64,000 bases of DNA from Betaproteobacteria bacterium (GCA_012026885.1 VEPL01000029.1:62001-126000), one strand, 5' to 3'. Numbered from the stretch's first letter, positions 7,793-17,925 are shown. The notes: a model not told the origin generated them from the letters alone. A program made the numbers and translations.

Positions 7793-9952
7793 CTATCGGG
7801 CGCCGAAGCGCCCGATCAACTTTTGCCTGACCTCGGCAAGCACGCTGTCCCAGTCTCCGATCGCAGGCTGTCTGAACAAGGTCACCGAGTCATACCACGG
7901 CGAATCGGTTCTATCCAGCAACCAACGCCAGTCCGGAATCCATGGCAACAGCAGCCAAACCTCTTTCCCGGTGGCGCCCGCCAGGTGAGCAATGCTGGTA
8001 TCTACGGCGACCACGAGATCAAGCTCGTGCATCAGTGCGGCTGTATCAGTGAAGTCATTCAGATGGGAATCCACAGCCTGAATTTCGGGATGCATGGCCA
8101 AGGCAACACGATCCGCGTCACGGATATCCTTTTGCAAGCACACAACCTCTAGTCCCGGAGGCAGCAGCGACTGAAACCGTAAAAAGGGCAACGAGCGGTT
8201 CTGGTCATTGCTGTGGCCCATGTTTCCGCTCCATGCCACACCAATTCTCGGCCTTGCTCCACGCAGAGACGCTGCCATCCACGGCCTTGGGGCGGGGACA
8301 CGAATGTATGGAGCACCGCTGATCGTCGCCTGTGTGGTCCGGAATGCAAGCGGCAGGCTCAGCAGCGGGCATTGGCAATCGAACTCAGGCAGGGCATCGC
8401 CCTCGCCGAAGACCGACGCCACGCCGTCCAGATCCTTGAGCAGGGCCTTCAGCGATTGCTGAACTTCCAGATAGACGGTGGCACCAAGATCGGCAACCAG
8501 ACGGGCATAGCGACAAAACTGCAGCGTGTCGCCGAGGCCTTGCTCGGACCACAGCAGAATGGTCTTGCCGGAAAGATCGGGTGACCCCAGCCAGAGCGGG
8601 CGATTCCCGTGACGCGGATTCTCCTTGCGCTTCTCGCGCTGCCAGCGCCATTCGTATTGCTCCCAACCCTTGGCGAAGTCGCCGATGAGCAGTCGGCACA
8701 GCCCCTGGTTCCAATGTGCCTCGGCGAAGTCAGGTTTGATGGCGAAAGCCCGCTCGTAACTCGCCAGCGCTTCGTCGAAGCGCTTCAGTTCCTTGAGCGC
8801 ATTACCTCGATTGTTGAAAGCACCGGCATCGTCTGGCCTGATGGCGATGGCCTGCTCGTAGCTCGCGAGGGCGTCGTCCAGCCGTTTCAACTTCTGAAGC
8901 ACGATACCCTGATTGTTGTAGGCATCGGCGTAGTCGGGCTTGATGGCGATGGCCAGGCCGTGGCTGGCCAAGGCGTCTTCCGGTCGCCCCAGTTCCAGAA
9001 GTGCGGCGCCACGATTATCGTATGCTTCGGCAAAGTCGGGCTTGATGGCGATGGCCCGGTCGTAACTGGCCAAGGCATCGTCCAGGCGCTTCATGTCCTT
9101 GAGCGCATTGCCCCGGTTGTTGTACGCGTCGGCATACTCGGGCGTGATCGCGATGGCCCGGTCGTAACTCGCGAGGGCGTCCTCCGGACGTTTCATTTCC
9201 AGGAGAGCATTGCCCCGATTGTTGCAGGCATCGGCATAGCCGGGCCTGATGGCGATGGCCCGGTCGTAACTGGCCAGGGCCTCGTCGAAGCGCTTCAGTT
9301 CGTGGAGTGCGAGACCCCGGTTGTTGTGCGCATCGGCATAGCCGGATTTGATGGCGATGGCCCGGTCGTAACTGGCCAGGGCTTCGTCGAAGCGCTTCAG
9401 CTCCTTGAGCGCATTGCCCCGGTTGCAGTGCACCTCGGCAAAGTCGGGCTTGATGGCAAGCACGCGCTGGAAATATTCGAGCGCGCAAGCGTAGTCGCCT
9501 TTCTGGGCCGCCAAGGTCCCTCTCAGCTGAATTGCATCAAAGTTGTCGGGATCACGCTGCAGCACCTCTTGATAAATGGCGTCTGCCTCGTCGAGCCTCC
9601 CCTGTTGATGAAGGACGAGTGCCTCACGAATTCTTGCCTCACAGCATTGGGCAAGAACAATCCGACGATTCTGTTGCGCCTCTTGAATGTCGGGCCGAAG
9701 CGCAACAGCTTCGTCAAGCAACCGGAGTGCCGCGGCGTATTCTTTCCGTTGTGCCTTTACGATGCCCAGCAAGTAGAGCGCATCGAAATGATGGCGCGAT
9801 TGCTCCAGGACCATCTGCAACGCACGTTCAGCGCGATCAAGGTCGCCGGTCTGGAACGCAACGAGCGCCGAATTGAATTGCTTCGTGATGAACGATGCTA
9901 CTTGGGGTGTAGTCTGCGGTGGTGGTTTCATTGTCATCATCGACAATTGCAT
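7793..9952 (-). CDS. TPR-repeat protein with C-terminal GT9/GT41-like glycosyltransferase domain
   Basis: About 720 residues. The N-terminal two thirds contain about ten 34-residue TPR units. Seven of them are nearly identical (consensus NNRGNALKELKRFDEALAS then YDRAIAIKP). The C-terminal ~280 residues have LSGKTILLWSEQGLGDTLQFCRYA, RIGVAWSGN and DTAALMHELDLVVAVDTSIAHLAGA. The latter are the nucleotide-sugar-binding features of GT9/heptosyltransferase-like and O-GlcNAc-transferase-like domains. It is probably cytosolic and glycosylates a protein or glycan. The start is uncertain: 9985 would be TTG, ATGs lie at 9952, 9937, 9934 and 9931, and none has a strong ribosome site. A relic of a homologue's 3' end lies at 5912. 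Confidence 0.8.
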   Translation of the reverse strand: MQLSMMTMKPPPQTTPQVASFITKQFNSALVAFQTGDLDRAERALQMVLEQSRHHFDALYLLGIVKAQRKEYAAALRLLDEAVALRPDIQEAQQNRRIVLAQCCEARIREALVLHQQGRLDEADAIYQEVLQRDPDNFDAIQLRGTLAAQKGDYACALEYFQRVLAIKPDFAEVHCNRGNALKELKRFDEALASYDRAIAIKSGYADAHNNRGLALHELKRFDEALASYDRAIAIRPGYADACNNRGNALLEMKRPEDALASYDRAIAITPEYADAYNNRGNALKDMKRLDDALASYDRAIAIKPDFAEAYDNRGAALLELGRPEDALASHGLAIAIKPDYADAYNNQGIVLQKLKRLDDALASYEQAIAIRPDDAGAFNNRGNALKELKRFDEALASYERAFAIKPDFAEAHWNQGLCRLLIGDFAKGWEQYEWRWQREKRKENPRHGNRPLWLGSPDLSGKTILLWSEQGLGDTLQFCRYARLVADLGATVYLEVQQSLKALLKDLDGVASVFGEGDALPEFDCQCPLLSLPLAFRTTQATISGAPYIRVPAPRPWMAASLRGARPRIGVAWSGNMGHSNDQNRSLPFLRFQSLLPPGLEVVCLQKDIRDADRVALAMHPEIQAVDSHLNDFTDTAALMHELDLVVAVDTSIAHLAGATGKEVWLLLPWIPDWRWLLDRTDSPWYDSVTLFRQPAIGDWDSVLAEVRQKLIGRFGAR
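8738..9451 (-). repeat. Seven tandem 102-bp repeats encoding TPR units
   Basis: The core GATGGCGATGGCCCGGTCG and close variants recur every 102 nt (for example near 9044, 9146, 9248 and 9350). 102 nt is exactly one 34-residue TPR. The high DNA-level similarity, beyond what protein conservation needs, points to recent unit duplication or gene conversion, and the copy number may vary between strains. Confidence 0.85.
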
Positions 9953-10049
9953 GTTCGATGAACATGTCAGCCAAACAGGGCCCAATGCAGAAATGCGATC
10001 GGATAGCGCCAGATACTACAGCATTTCGCAGTTCATCTCGGGCCGGCGC

Positions 10050-11342
<1,293 letters not shown>

Positions 11343-11347
11343 CCGCC

Positions 11348-12034
11348 TCAGGCGCCCCGGAAACGATAGCCGGTGCCGCGCACGGTCTCTACCCGTTCAT
11401 GGTGGCCGCTCGGCTCGAGTGCCGCACGCAGGCGACGTATATGCACATCGACCGTGCGCTCCTCGATGAAGACATGGTCGCCCCAGACCTCGTCGAGCAG
11501 TTGCGAGCGCGTGTAGACGCGCTCGGTGTGGGTCATGAAGAAGAAGAGCAGGCGGAATTCGGTCGGCCCCAGTTCGACCGGCTGGCCGGCAGCGATGACG
11601 CGGTGGGTGGCCGGGTTGAGCGAGAGATCGCCGATTTCGACCGCCTCGCCGGCCAGGTGCGGCGCCCGCCGGCGCAGCACGGCGCGCACGCGGGCGACCA
11701 GTTCCTTGGGCGAGAAGGGCTTCGTCACGTAGTCGTCGGCCCCGGCTTCCAGTCCCTGCACCTTGTCTTCCTCGTGCACGCGGGCGGTAAGCATGATCAC
11801 CGGCAGTTCGCGCGTGCGCTCGTCGGCGCGGATCTTCTTGGCCAGCGCGACGCCGGACTGGCCGGGCAGCATCCAGTCTAGCAGGACAAGGTCGGGCAAC
11901 GCGGCGCGGATCGCCGATTCGGCCTCCTCGGCGCTGCCCGCCCGCACGACCAGGAAGCCGGCGTGGCGCAGGTTGATGGTGACGAGCTCCTGGATGGCCG
12001 GCTCGTCCTCGACGACCAAAATGGTCGGTGTCAC
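11348..12034 (-). CDS. phoB: Phosphate regulon response regulator PhoB
   Basis: 228 residues. The receiver domain has acidic pocket residues EDE (9-11), phosphoacceptor Asp53 (LVLLDWMLPG) and the conserved Lys in TKPFSPKEL. The C-terminal OmpR-type winged helix includes RLLFFFMTHTERVYTRSQLLD and the DNA-contact wing RTVDVHIRRLR. It binds Pho boxes and recruits sigma70. The start codon is GTG at 12034, overlapping the phoU stop as GTGA (12031-12034), so translation is coupled to phoU. PhoB presumably acts on the Pho box at 16580-16607 ahead of pstS. Confidence 0.96.
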   Translation of the reverse strand: MTPTILVVEDEPAIQELVTINLRHAGFLVVRAGSAEEAESAIRAALPDLVLLDWMLPGQSGVALAKKIRADERTRELPVIMLTARVHEEDKVQGLEAGADDYVTKPFSPKELVARVRAVLRRRAPHLAGEAVEIGDLSLNPATHRVIAAGQPVELGPTEFRLLFFFMTHTERVYTRSQLLDEVWGDHVFIEERTVDVHIRRLRAALEPSGHHERVETVRGTGYRFRGA

Positions 12035-12723
12035 GCCTTGGCCTCCTTGGGCGGATGCCGGATGTCCTTGCCCTCGACGATGAAGACCACGTGCTCGGCG
12101 ACATTCTTGGCATGGTCGCCGATGCGCTCGACGGCACGGGCGATCCAGATGATGTCGAGCGACGTGGTGATGGTGCGCGGATCTTCCATCATGTGCGTGA
12201 TCAGCTGGCGGACGATGGATTTGAACTCGATGTCCACCCCCTCATCGGAACGGATTACCTTTTCCGCCAGCACGACATCGAGGCGGGCGAAGGCATCGAG
12301 TGAATCACGGACCATCGCCAGGGCCGCCTCGGCGATGTGGCGCACGCCGACGCCGTACTGGGCAGGCATCTGCCCGGCCTCGTAGATGCGGCGCACGCCC
12401 TTGGCGATCTTCTTGGCCTCGTCACCGGCCCGCTCGAGATCGGTGACGATCTTGCTGATGCCGAAGACGAGGCGCAGGTCGGAAGCGGCCGGCTGGCGCT
12501 TGGCGATCAGGTGGGCGCAATCGTCGTCGATCGCCTTCTCGAGGTCGTTGATCTTGCGGTCAGTCTCGACGATGTGCTTGACGCTGGCGATGTCGCCCTT
12601 GTCGTAGGCGGCAATCGCTTCGGCGACCTGGGTCTCGACCAGGCCGCCCATCTGCAGGACGCTGGTGCGCAGGCGTGCCAGATCTTCGTCGAACTGGCTG
12701 GAAAGGTGCTGGGTATCGTTCAT
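12031..12723 (-). CDS. phoU: Phosphate-specific transport system accessory protein PhoU
   Basis: 230 residues, an all-helical protein of two similar PhoU domains (about 15-110 and 118-215). The repeated E/DxxxD metal-binding motifs are visible in KINDLEKAIDDDC, ITDLERAGDEAKKIA and AVERIGDHAKNVAEHVVF. It relays the state of the PstSCAB transporter to PhoR and limits phosphate uptake. It lies 22 nt after pstB and overlaps phoB by 4 nt. Placement of phoU directly before phoBR, rather than at the end of the pst operon, merges transporter and two-component system into one unit. Confidence 0.96.
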   Translation of the reverse strand: MNDTQHLSSQFDEDLARLRTSVLQMGGLVETQVAEAIAAYDKGDIASVKHIVETDRKINDLEKAIDDDCAHLIAKRQPAASDLRLVFGISKIVTDLERAGDEAKKIAKGVRRIYEAGQMPAQYGVGVRHIAEAALAMVRDSLDAFARLDVVLAEKVIRSDEGVDIEFKSIVRQLITHMMEDPRTITTSLDIIWIARAVERIGDHAKNVAEHVVFIVEGKDIRHPPKEAKA

Positions 12724-12745
12724 CGCTATTTCTCCTGCGCCGGCA

Positions 12746-13525
12746 TCAGCCGTGGCGGCCGGTGATGTAGTCTTCGGTGCGCTTGTCCTGGGGCTTGATG
12801 AAGATCTCGTCGGTCTTGCCGAACTCGATCATCTCGCCGAGGTACATGTAGGCAGTGTAGTCGGACACCCGCGCCGCCTGCTGCATGTTGTGGGTGACGA
12901 TCAGGATGGTGACGCGCTTCTTCAGCTCGTGCACCAGTTCCTCGATGGCGCCGGTGGCGATCGGGTCGAGCGCGGAGGTCGGCTCGTCGAAGAGCAGCAG
13001 TTCGGGATCGGTGGCCAGCGCGCGGGCGATGCACAGGCGCTGTTGCTGGCCGCCGGAGAGGTTGGGCGCCAGGTCCTGCAGGCGGTCCTTGACCTCGCCC
13101 CAGATCGCCGCCCCCTTGAGCGCATGCTCGACCTTGTCGTCGAGGACGCGCTTGTTGCGCTCGCCGCGCACGCGCAGGCCGTAGGCGACGTTCTCGTAGA
13201 TGGTCTTGGGGAACGGGTTCGGCTTCTGGAAGACCATCCCGACGCGCATGCGCACTTCGATCGGATCGACCTCGGGCGACAGCAGGTTGGTGTTGTCCGG
13301 GTGGAAGCGGATCTCGCCTTCGTAGCGGTTGCCCGGGTAGAGGTCGTGCATGCGGTTGAAGCTGCGCAGGTAGGTCGACTTGCCGCAACCGGAAGGGCCG
13401 ATCAGCGCGGTGACCTTCTTGTCGTAGATCGGCATGTTGATGTTCTTCAGCGCCTGCACTTCACCGTAGAAAAAGTTGAAGCTGCGCGCCTCGGCCTTCA
13501 GGGCCGGCTTGTCGTGGATCTGCAT
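12746..13525 (-). CDS. pstB: Phosphate ABC transporter ATP-binding protein PstB
   Basis: 259 residues, the typical size. Walker A is GPSGCGKST at residues 43-51. The Q-loop ([15 protein letters not shown]), the signature LSGGQQQR, Walker B ([12 protein letters not shown]) and the His switch ([13 protein letters not shown]) are all intact. It powers phosphate import through PstAC at the inner membrane. The ATG at 13525 is preceded by GGAGTC; the in-frame sequence upstream has no good start. A 56-nt spacer from pstA contains the perfect 16-bp palindrome TCGCGGTCGACCGCGA (13563-13578). Confidence 0.97.
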   Translation of the reverse strand: MQIHDKPALKAEARSFNFFYGEVQALKNINMPIYDKKVTALIGPSGCGKSTYLRSFNRMHDLYPGNRYEGEIRFHPDNTNLLSPEVDPIEVRMRVGMVFQKPNPFPKTIYENVAYGLRVRGERNKRVLDDKVEHALKGAAIWGEVKDRLQDLAPNLSGGQQQRLCIARALATDPELLLFDEPTSALDPIATGAIEELVHELKKRVTILIVTHNMQQAARVSDYTAYMYLGEMIEFGKTDEIFIKPQDKRTEDYITGRHG

Positions 13526-13562
13526 GGATGACTCCGTTTCGATGTTCGTATCGGGATGATTT

Positions 13563-13578
13563 TCGCGGTCGACCGCGA
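13563..13578. repeat. 16-bp perfect palindrome between pstA and pstB
   Basis: TCGCGGTCGACCGCGA is its own reverse complement. It contains the GGTCGACC core found in several other spacers of this window. It lies inside the pst transcript, so it could form a short hairpin or be a protein site. No T-run follows, so it is not a terminator. Confidence 0.6.
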
Positions 13579-13581
13579 CAC

Positions 13582-14511
13582 TCACCACTTGATGTTCTTG
13601 CGCATGCGGTAGCGCAACCAGATCGCCAGCCCGTTCATGGTCAGCACCATCGCCATCAGGACGAAGCCGGCAGCCGCGGCATTGACCTCGAATGCCGGGT
13701 CGGGGCGCGACGTCCAGTTGAATATCTGGATCGGCATCACCGTGAAGGGGGACATCAGCCACTCGAAGAGGCCGGCGCTCCCCTCTGTCGTTTCGGTGAA
13801 GGGCAGCGGCGGCAGGAAGGCGATGAAGGTCAGCGCGCCGATGGTGATGATCGGCGCGGTTTCGCCGATGGCACGCGCGAGGCCGATGATGACCCCGGTC
13901 AGGATGCCGGGCATCGCGTAGGGGATGATGTGGTAGCGGCAGGTCTGCCAGCGGGTGGCGCCGACCGCCATCGAGCCTTCGCGGATCATGCCCGGGATGG
14001 CACGGATGGCCTCGCGCGTGGCGACGATGACGATGGGCAGAATGAGCAACGCCAGCGTCAGTCCGGCCGTGAGGATGCTCTGCCCGAATCCGAAGGCATA
14101 GACGAAGATGCCGAGCGCCAGCAAGCCATAGACGATCGAGGGCACGGCAGCCAGGTTGGTGATGTTGATCTCGATGATCTCGGTGACCAGGTTGCGCTTG
14201 GCGTATTCCTCAAGGTAGAGGCCGGCGGCGACGCCGAGCGGCACCGCCGCGCAGGCGGTGACGAGCATGACCAGCAGCGAGCCGACCCAGGCCGAGAGGA
14301 TGCCGGCCTGCGCCGCGCGCCGCGAAGCGAACTGGGTGAAGAAGTCGAGGTTCAGGCGGGCGGCGCCGCGGATCACCATGTCGCCGACGAGCAGGAAGAT
14401 GACCAGCAGGCCGATGGCGAGGCAGAGGATGCCGACCGCCTGGAAGATCGCATCCTTGGCCTTGCCGCGCGCGATGACGGCGCGGATCTGTTCGGTGGTC
14501 AGGGGTTGCAT
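13582..14511 (-). CDS. pstA: Phosphate ABC transporter permease PstA
   Basis: 309 residues with about six membrane helices and the inner-membrane permease EAA loop ([23 protein letters not shown]). It forms the channel with PstC. The ATG at 14511 overlaps the pstC stop by one base (TGATG), which fixes the start and couples translation; a GGGAGAAC ribosome site sits inside the pstC end. It lies upstream of pstB. Confidence 0.96.
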   Translation of the reverse strand: MQPLTTEQIRAVIARGKAKDAIFQAVGILCLAIGLLVIFLLVGDMVIRGAARLNLDFFTQFASRRAAQAGILSAWVGSLLVMLVTACAAVPLGVAAGLYLEEYAKRNLVTEIIEINITNLAAVPSIVYGLLALGIFVYAFGFGQSILTAGLTLALLILPIVIVATREAIRAIPGMIREGSMAVGATRWQTCRYHIIPYAMPGILTGVIIGLARAIGETAPIITIGALTFIAFLPPLPFTETTEGSAGLFEWLMSPFTVMPIQIFNWTSRPDPAFEVNAAAAGFVLMAMVLTMNGLAIWLRYRMRKNIKW

Positions 14512-15446
14512 CAGTAGTTCTCCCGGAATTTGCGGCGCAGCCACTGGCCGAGGATGTTGAAGCAGAGCGTGATCAGGAGCAGGGTCAGGCCGGCGGCGAA
14601 GATGGTCTGGTAGCCGATCGAGCCGTGCGGCAAGTCACCGAGCGCCACCTGGACGATGTAGGAAGTGATGGTCGCCGCCGGCTCCATCGGGTTCCACGTC
14701 AGGTTCGGCTGCATGCCGGCGGCGACGGCGAGGATCATCGTTTCGCCGACGGCGCGCGAGATGCCGAGGATGTAGGAAGCCGCCAGCCCCGAGAAGGCGG
14801 CCGGAACGACGACATGGAGCGCCGTGTAGAGCCGGGTCGAACCCATGGCGAAGGCACCCTCGCGCAGGCTCATCGGCACCGCGCGCATGGCGTCCTCGGA
14901 CAGCGAGGCGACGTAGGGAACGATCATGATGCCCATGACGAGGCCGGCCGAGAGCAGCGAGAAACCCGGCAACTCGGGAAAAATCTTCTGCAGCACCGGC
15001 GTCACGATGAGCAGCGCGAAATAGCCGAAGACGATGGTCGGGATGCCGCCGAGCAGTTCGAGCACCGGCTTGGCGATCTCGCGGACCTTCGGGTTGGCGA
15101 ATTCGGACAGGTAGATCGCGATGATGGTCCCCATCGGAATGGCGACGGCGAGCGCGACGAAGGACGAGACCAGCGTGCCCGAGACGAGCACCATGATGCC
15201 GAAGTGGGCGTCGTCGAACAGCGGCGTCCATTGCGTATCGGTCAGGAAGTCGACGATGCTGACCTGCGCGAAGAAATGGATCGATTCGGAGACCAGCACG
15301 TAGACGATGCCGATCGTGGTCAGCACCGAGACGGCGGCGGCCGCGAAGAGGATGGCCTCGATGATGCGTTCGCTGACGTTGCGCAGCGCATTCTTGGCCA
15401 GGCGGTCGCTGATCCGTGGCAGATCGGAAGCGTTGTGGGCGGTCAT
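14511..15446 (-). CDS. pstC: Phosphate ABC transporter permease PstC
   Basis: 311 residues, six or more predicted membrane helices, with the EAA-type loop SLREGAFAMGSTRLYTALHVV and the conserved ISRAVGETMIL stretch. It pairs with PstA. The start is taken at ATG 15446; a GTG five codons upstream (NSRT between) is possible, and neither has a strong ribosome site. It is separated from pstS by a strong hairpin terminator (15482-15511), so pstC-A-B-phoU-phoB-phoR depend on read-through or on an internal promoter. Confidence 0.95.
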   Translation of the reverse strand: MTAHNASDLPRISDRLAKNALRNVSERIIEAILFAAAAVSVLTTIGIVYVLVSESIHFFAQVSIVDFLTDTQWTPLFDDAHFGIMVLVSGTLVSSFVALAVAIPMGTIIAIYLSEFANPKVREIAKPVLELLGGIPTIVFGYFALLIVTPVLQKIFPELPGFSLLSAGLVMGIMIVPYVASLSEDAMRAVPMSLREGAFAMGSTRLYTALHVVVPAAFSGLAASYILGISRAVGETMILAVAAGMQPNLTWNPMEPAATITSYIVQVALGDLPHGSIGYQTIFAAGLTLLLITLCFNILGQWLRRKFRENY

Positions 15447-15481
15447 GGTTCGTGAATTCACGGAAGGAATTCCCCTATGAT

Positions 15482-15511
15482 AAAAGCCCGACCCGCCTCG
15501 GGCCGGGCTTT
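15482..15511 (-). terminator. Partial terminator between pstS and pstC
   Basis: Arms 15483-15495 and 15499-15511 pair over 13 bp with one mismatch around a 3-nt loop. On the minus strand the hairpin is followed by TTTTA. It sits just after the pstS stop. In other bacteria a similar element lets the binding protein be made in excess over the membrane subunits, and the same is inferred here. Confidence 0.8.
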
Positions 15512-15532
15512 CTTGCTGCGACGGTAGCGAAA

Positions 15533-16528
15533 TTACAGCTTGGCTTCGCGCTTCATCAGTTCTTCGATGGTGATGCCGACTTCGTTCTTGCCGCCGAAGA
15601 CCGTTCCCTTCTTCATGTCCTTGACGTGCTTGAGGTTGAAGTCGTAGGCCGACTGGGGCAGCGGCACGTACTTCACTTCGCGCACCAGCTTGTCGGCGCT
15701 CTTCATGTAGAACTCGACGAACTCCTTGACTTCCGGCTTCTGCAGCGACTTGACCTTGACATAGACGAAGATCGGGCGCGACAGCGGCACGTAGCTGCCG
15801 TTCTCGACGTTGGCGCCGGATGGTTCGACCGCCTTGCCGGTCTTCGGATTGACGATCGGCAGGCCCTTCAGGCGCGCCATGTTCTCGGCGTAGTAGGCGT
15901 AGCCGAAGTAGCCGATCGCATTGACGTCGCGCGAAACGCCCTGGACGAGCACGTTGTCGTCTTCGGAGGCGGTGTAGTCGCCGCGCGAGGACTTGGCCTT
16001 GCCGACGATGGCTTCGGTGAAGTACTCGAAGGTGCCGGAATCGGCGCCGGCGCCGAACAGCTTGACCGGCGCATCGGGCCAGGCCGGATTGACCTGGTTC
16101 CACTTCATGACCTTGCCCTGGGCGGCAGGCTCCCACAGGGTCTTCAGCTCGTCGACGGTGGCCTGCTTGAGGAAGCTGTTCTTCGGGTTGATGACGACGG
16201 TCAGCGCGTCATAGGCGACCGGCATCTCGATGTACTCGACGCCGGCGGCCTTGCAGTCTTCCATTTCCTTGGCCGTGATCGGGCGCGAGGCATTCGAGAG
16301 GTCGGTTTCGTCGCGGCAGAACTTCTTGAAGCCGCCGCCGGTACCGGAAATGCCGACCGTTACCTTGATGGCGTTCTTCTTGGCTTTCTGGAATTCCTCG
16401 GCAACCGCCTCGGTGATCGGGTAGACGGTCGAGGAACCGTCGATCTTGACGACTTGGGCGTGGGCGGCGTGGGCGGCGAAAAGGGCGACGCCGGCCACGG
16501 CGAGCGCACTGCGGGAAAGCTTGAACAT
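15533..16528 (-). CDS. pstS: Phosphate ABC transporter periplasmic substrate-binding protein PstS
   Basis: 331 residues with a clear signal peptide ([16 protein letters not shown], cleavage after Ala24). The mature protein opens with [13 protein letters not shown], the phosphate-contacting loop of the PstS/SphX type, and later has [10 protein letters not shown] and [12 protein letters not shown]. It captures phosphate in the periplasm for PstCA. The ATG at 16528 follows GGAG. Upstream lie a perfect 11-bp stem-loop and a Pho box. It is first gene of the pho operon and presumably the most abundantly expressed. Confidence 0.96.
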   Translation of the reverse strand: MFKLSRSALAVAGVALFAAHAAHAQVVKIDGSSTVYPITEAVAEEFQKAKKNAIKVTVGISGTGGGFKKFCRDETDLSNASRPITAKEMEDCKAAGVEYIEMPVAYDALTVVINPKNSFLKQATVDELKTLWEPAAQGKVMKWNQVNPAWPDAPVKLFGAGADSGTFEYFTEAIVGKAKSSRGDYTASEDDNVLVQGVSRDVNAIGYFGYAYYAENMARLKGLPIVNPKTGKAVEPSGANVENGSYVPLSRPIFVYVKVKSLQKPEVKEFVEFYMKSADKLVREVKYVPLPQSAYDFNLKHVKDMKKGTVFGGKNEVGITIEELMKREAKL

Positions 16529-16535
16529 GGGGACT

Positions 16536-16566
16536 CCTGCACGGGTTGGGGGACGACCCGTGCAGG
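16536..16566 (-). promoter_or_regulatory. Perfect 11-bp stem-loop touching the pstS ribosome site
   Basis: 16536-16546 and 16556-16566 are exact inverted repeats (CCTGCACGGGT on both strands) around a 9-nt loop. In the pstS transcript the 3' arm ends in the first bases of the AGGAG ribosome site. It could gate translation if the start of transcription lies far enough upstream, or it could be a DNA operator. Confidence 0.6.
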
Positions 16567-16579
16567 TTAGCGAGGCATT

Positions 16580-16607
16580 GTTACAACCCCGTGACAGGCT
16601 GTAACAC
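16580..16607 (-). promoter_or_regulatory. Pho box upstream of pstS
   Basis: On the minus strand three TGT(T/C/A)AC half-sites follow one another at 10- and 11-nt steps: TGTTAC, TGTCAC, TGTAAC. The best pair spans CTGTCAC and TTGTAAC, close to the Pho consensus CTGTCAT repeated every 11 nt. It is about 52 nt from the pstS ATG, as expected for PhoB activation. The encoded PhoB is in the same operon. Confidence 0.75.
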
Positions 16608-16629
16608 AACGGCTGCCGGCGCCGGCGCG

Positions 16630-17148
16630 CTACTTCTTGGGGCGGCCGGTCTTCACCCGCTCGACACGCGCCATCGCTGCCGCCAGCGCCTTGTTGTCGA
16701 GCGCGGCAAGCAGCGCGAGGCCGGCGCGCAGCAACTCGCTCTTCTTGACCTCGCCGCCGAGCCCGGCCATGCGCTTCTTGAGGCGCGCCAGTTCGGCATA
16801 TTCGCCATCGGGCATGGTGAAAGTGTCGCGCACCAGCTTGGCCTTGCGCGGCTTCTGCGGCTTGGCCGGCTTCGCGGCCACGGCGGCCGGCGCCATGGGC
16901 GGCGGCGGCACCGGTGGCGGCGGAATGCGCACCGCCTTGGCCCGCGCCAGGGCGTCGACCATGGCCTTCTTGTTGCGCGCCTTGGTTTCCTCGAGGCGAC
17001 TGGGCTTGCGCGCTGCCGCCGCAGGCTTGGCCGTTGCAGCCGGCTTTGCCGCTGCTGCGGGTTTGGCGGCCGCAGCCGGTACGGCATTCTGTTCGGCCGC
17101 TGTCGGTGCGGCGGCCGGCGTGCCTTTCGCATTCTTGTCTGCAGGCAT
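16630..17148 (-). CDS. Ala/Lys/Pro-rich basic protein of unknown function
   Basis: 172 residues. The first ~105 are low-complexity: AAKPAA-type repeats, a basic patch (RKPSRLEETKARNKKAM) and a proline run (PPPPVPPPPM). The last ~65 residues look folded and conserved: KLVRDTFTMPDGEYAEL, KKRMAGLGGEVKKSELLRAG and VERVKTGRPKK. The KKSELLRAGL part resembles the helix of small DNA-binding or adaptor proteins, and the tail is histone H1-like in composition. A nucleoid-associated or PHA-granule role is possible but not shown. It is divergent from rpiA and upstream of the pstS control region. Confidence 0.75.
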   Translation of the reverse strand: MPADKNAKGTPAAAPTAAEQNAVPAAAAKPAAAAKPAATAKPAAAARKPSRLEETKARNKKAMVDALARAKAVRIPPPPVPPPPMAPAAVAAKPAKPQKPRKAKLVRDTFTMPDGEYAELARLKKRMAGLGGEVKKSELLRAGLALLAALDNKALAAAMARVERVKTGRPKK

Positions 17149-17221
17149 TTCTCTCTCCCGAAAAACGGTATGCGCAGTTTAGCCAAGTCTGCGGCCTGGC
17201 GGATGAAAGTTTTTTGACAGG

Positions 17222-17227
17222 TAGAAT
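17222..17227 (+). promoter_or_regulatory. Probable -10 element of rpiA
   Basis: TAGAAT followed by GCCGG, 30 nt before the rpiA ATG. It matches the TANAAT-N-CGG pattern before several other genes. A TTGACA lies only 4 nt upstream, too close to be its -35. Confidence 0.5.
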
Positions 17228-17256
17228 GCCGGCCGGACAGCCACAGGAGCTCCAGC

Positions 17257-17925
17257 ATGACCCAGGACGAACTCAAGCAGGCAGTCGGACGCGCCGCCGC
17301 CGACTATGTCGCCGCCCATGCCCCGGCCGGCAGCGTCATCGGCGTCGGCACCGGCTCGACGGCCAACTGTTTCATCGATGCGCTGGCACCCATCGGCTCG
17401 CGCTACCGCGGCGCCGTCGCCAGTTCCGAGGCGACGCGGGCGCGCCTCGAACGACATGGCATTCCGGTCCTCGACCTCAACGACGTCGATACGATCCCGG
17501 TCTATGTCGACGGCGCCGACGAGATCGACGGCGGCCTCAACATGATCAAGGGCGGCGGGGGGGCGCTGACGCGCGAGAAGATCGTCGCCGCCGTCGCCAC
17601 TACCTTCGTCTGCATCTGCGATGCGTCCAAGCGCGTCGAGGTCATGGGCCGTTTCCCGCTGCCGGTCGAGGTCATCCCGATGGCGCGCGCCCACGTCGCC
17701 CGCGAACTCGCCAGCCTGGGAGGCACGCCCGTGCTGCGCGCCGGCTTCGTCACCGACAACGGCAACCAGATCCTCGATGTCCACGGCCTGGCGATCACCG
17801 ACCCGAAGGGGCTGGAGGCGCGCATCAATCAGATCACGGGGGTCGTCACCAACGGCCTTTTCGCGATGCGCCCGGCCGACGTGCTGCTGCTCGGTACCGA
17901 CACCGGCGTTCGCACCTTCAGCTGA
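17257..17925 (+). CDS. rpiA: Ribose-5-phosphate isomerase A
   Basis: 222 residues, the usual length. It interconverts ribose-5-phosphate and ribulose-5-phosphate in the pentose phosphate and Calvin pathways. Motifs are [14 protein letters not shown] (phosphate loop), the catalytic region [26 protein letters not shown] with Asp and Lys, and GTPVLR near the C-terminus. The ATG has GGAGCTCC upstream. It is monocistronic and divergent from the Ala/Lys-rich gene. It fits with tkt, fbp, gap, pgk and fba further right. Confidence 0.96.
   Translation: MTQDELKQAVGRAAADYVAAHAPAGSVIGVGTGSTANCFIDALAPIGSRYRGAVASSEATRARLERHGIPVLDLNDVDTIPVYVDGADEIDGGLNMIKGGGGALTREKIVAAVATTFVCICDASKRVEVMGRFPLPVEVIPMARAHVARELASLGGTPVLRAGFVTDNGNQILDVHGLAITDPKGLEARINQITGVVTNGLFAMRPADVLLLGTDTGVRTFS

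Noticed and set aside
8738-9451. Regularly spaced repeats that could suggest a CRISPR array
   Set aside because: The period is 102 nt, units are contiguous without unique spacers and encode TPRs; no cas gene is near.
8609-9961. 450-codon plus-strand repetitive protein opposite the TPR gene
   Set aside because: The repeats are those of the TPR units read backwards; the minus frame has a clear TPR consensus and a glycosyltransferase domain.
17212-17227. TTGACA plus TAGAAT before rpiA as a full sigma70 promoter
   Set aside because: Only 4 nt separate the hexamers, far from the required 16-18 nt, so TTGACA cannot be the -35.
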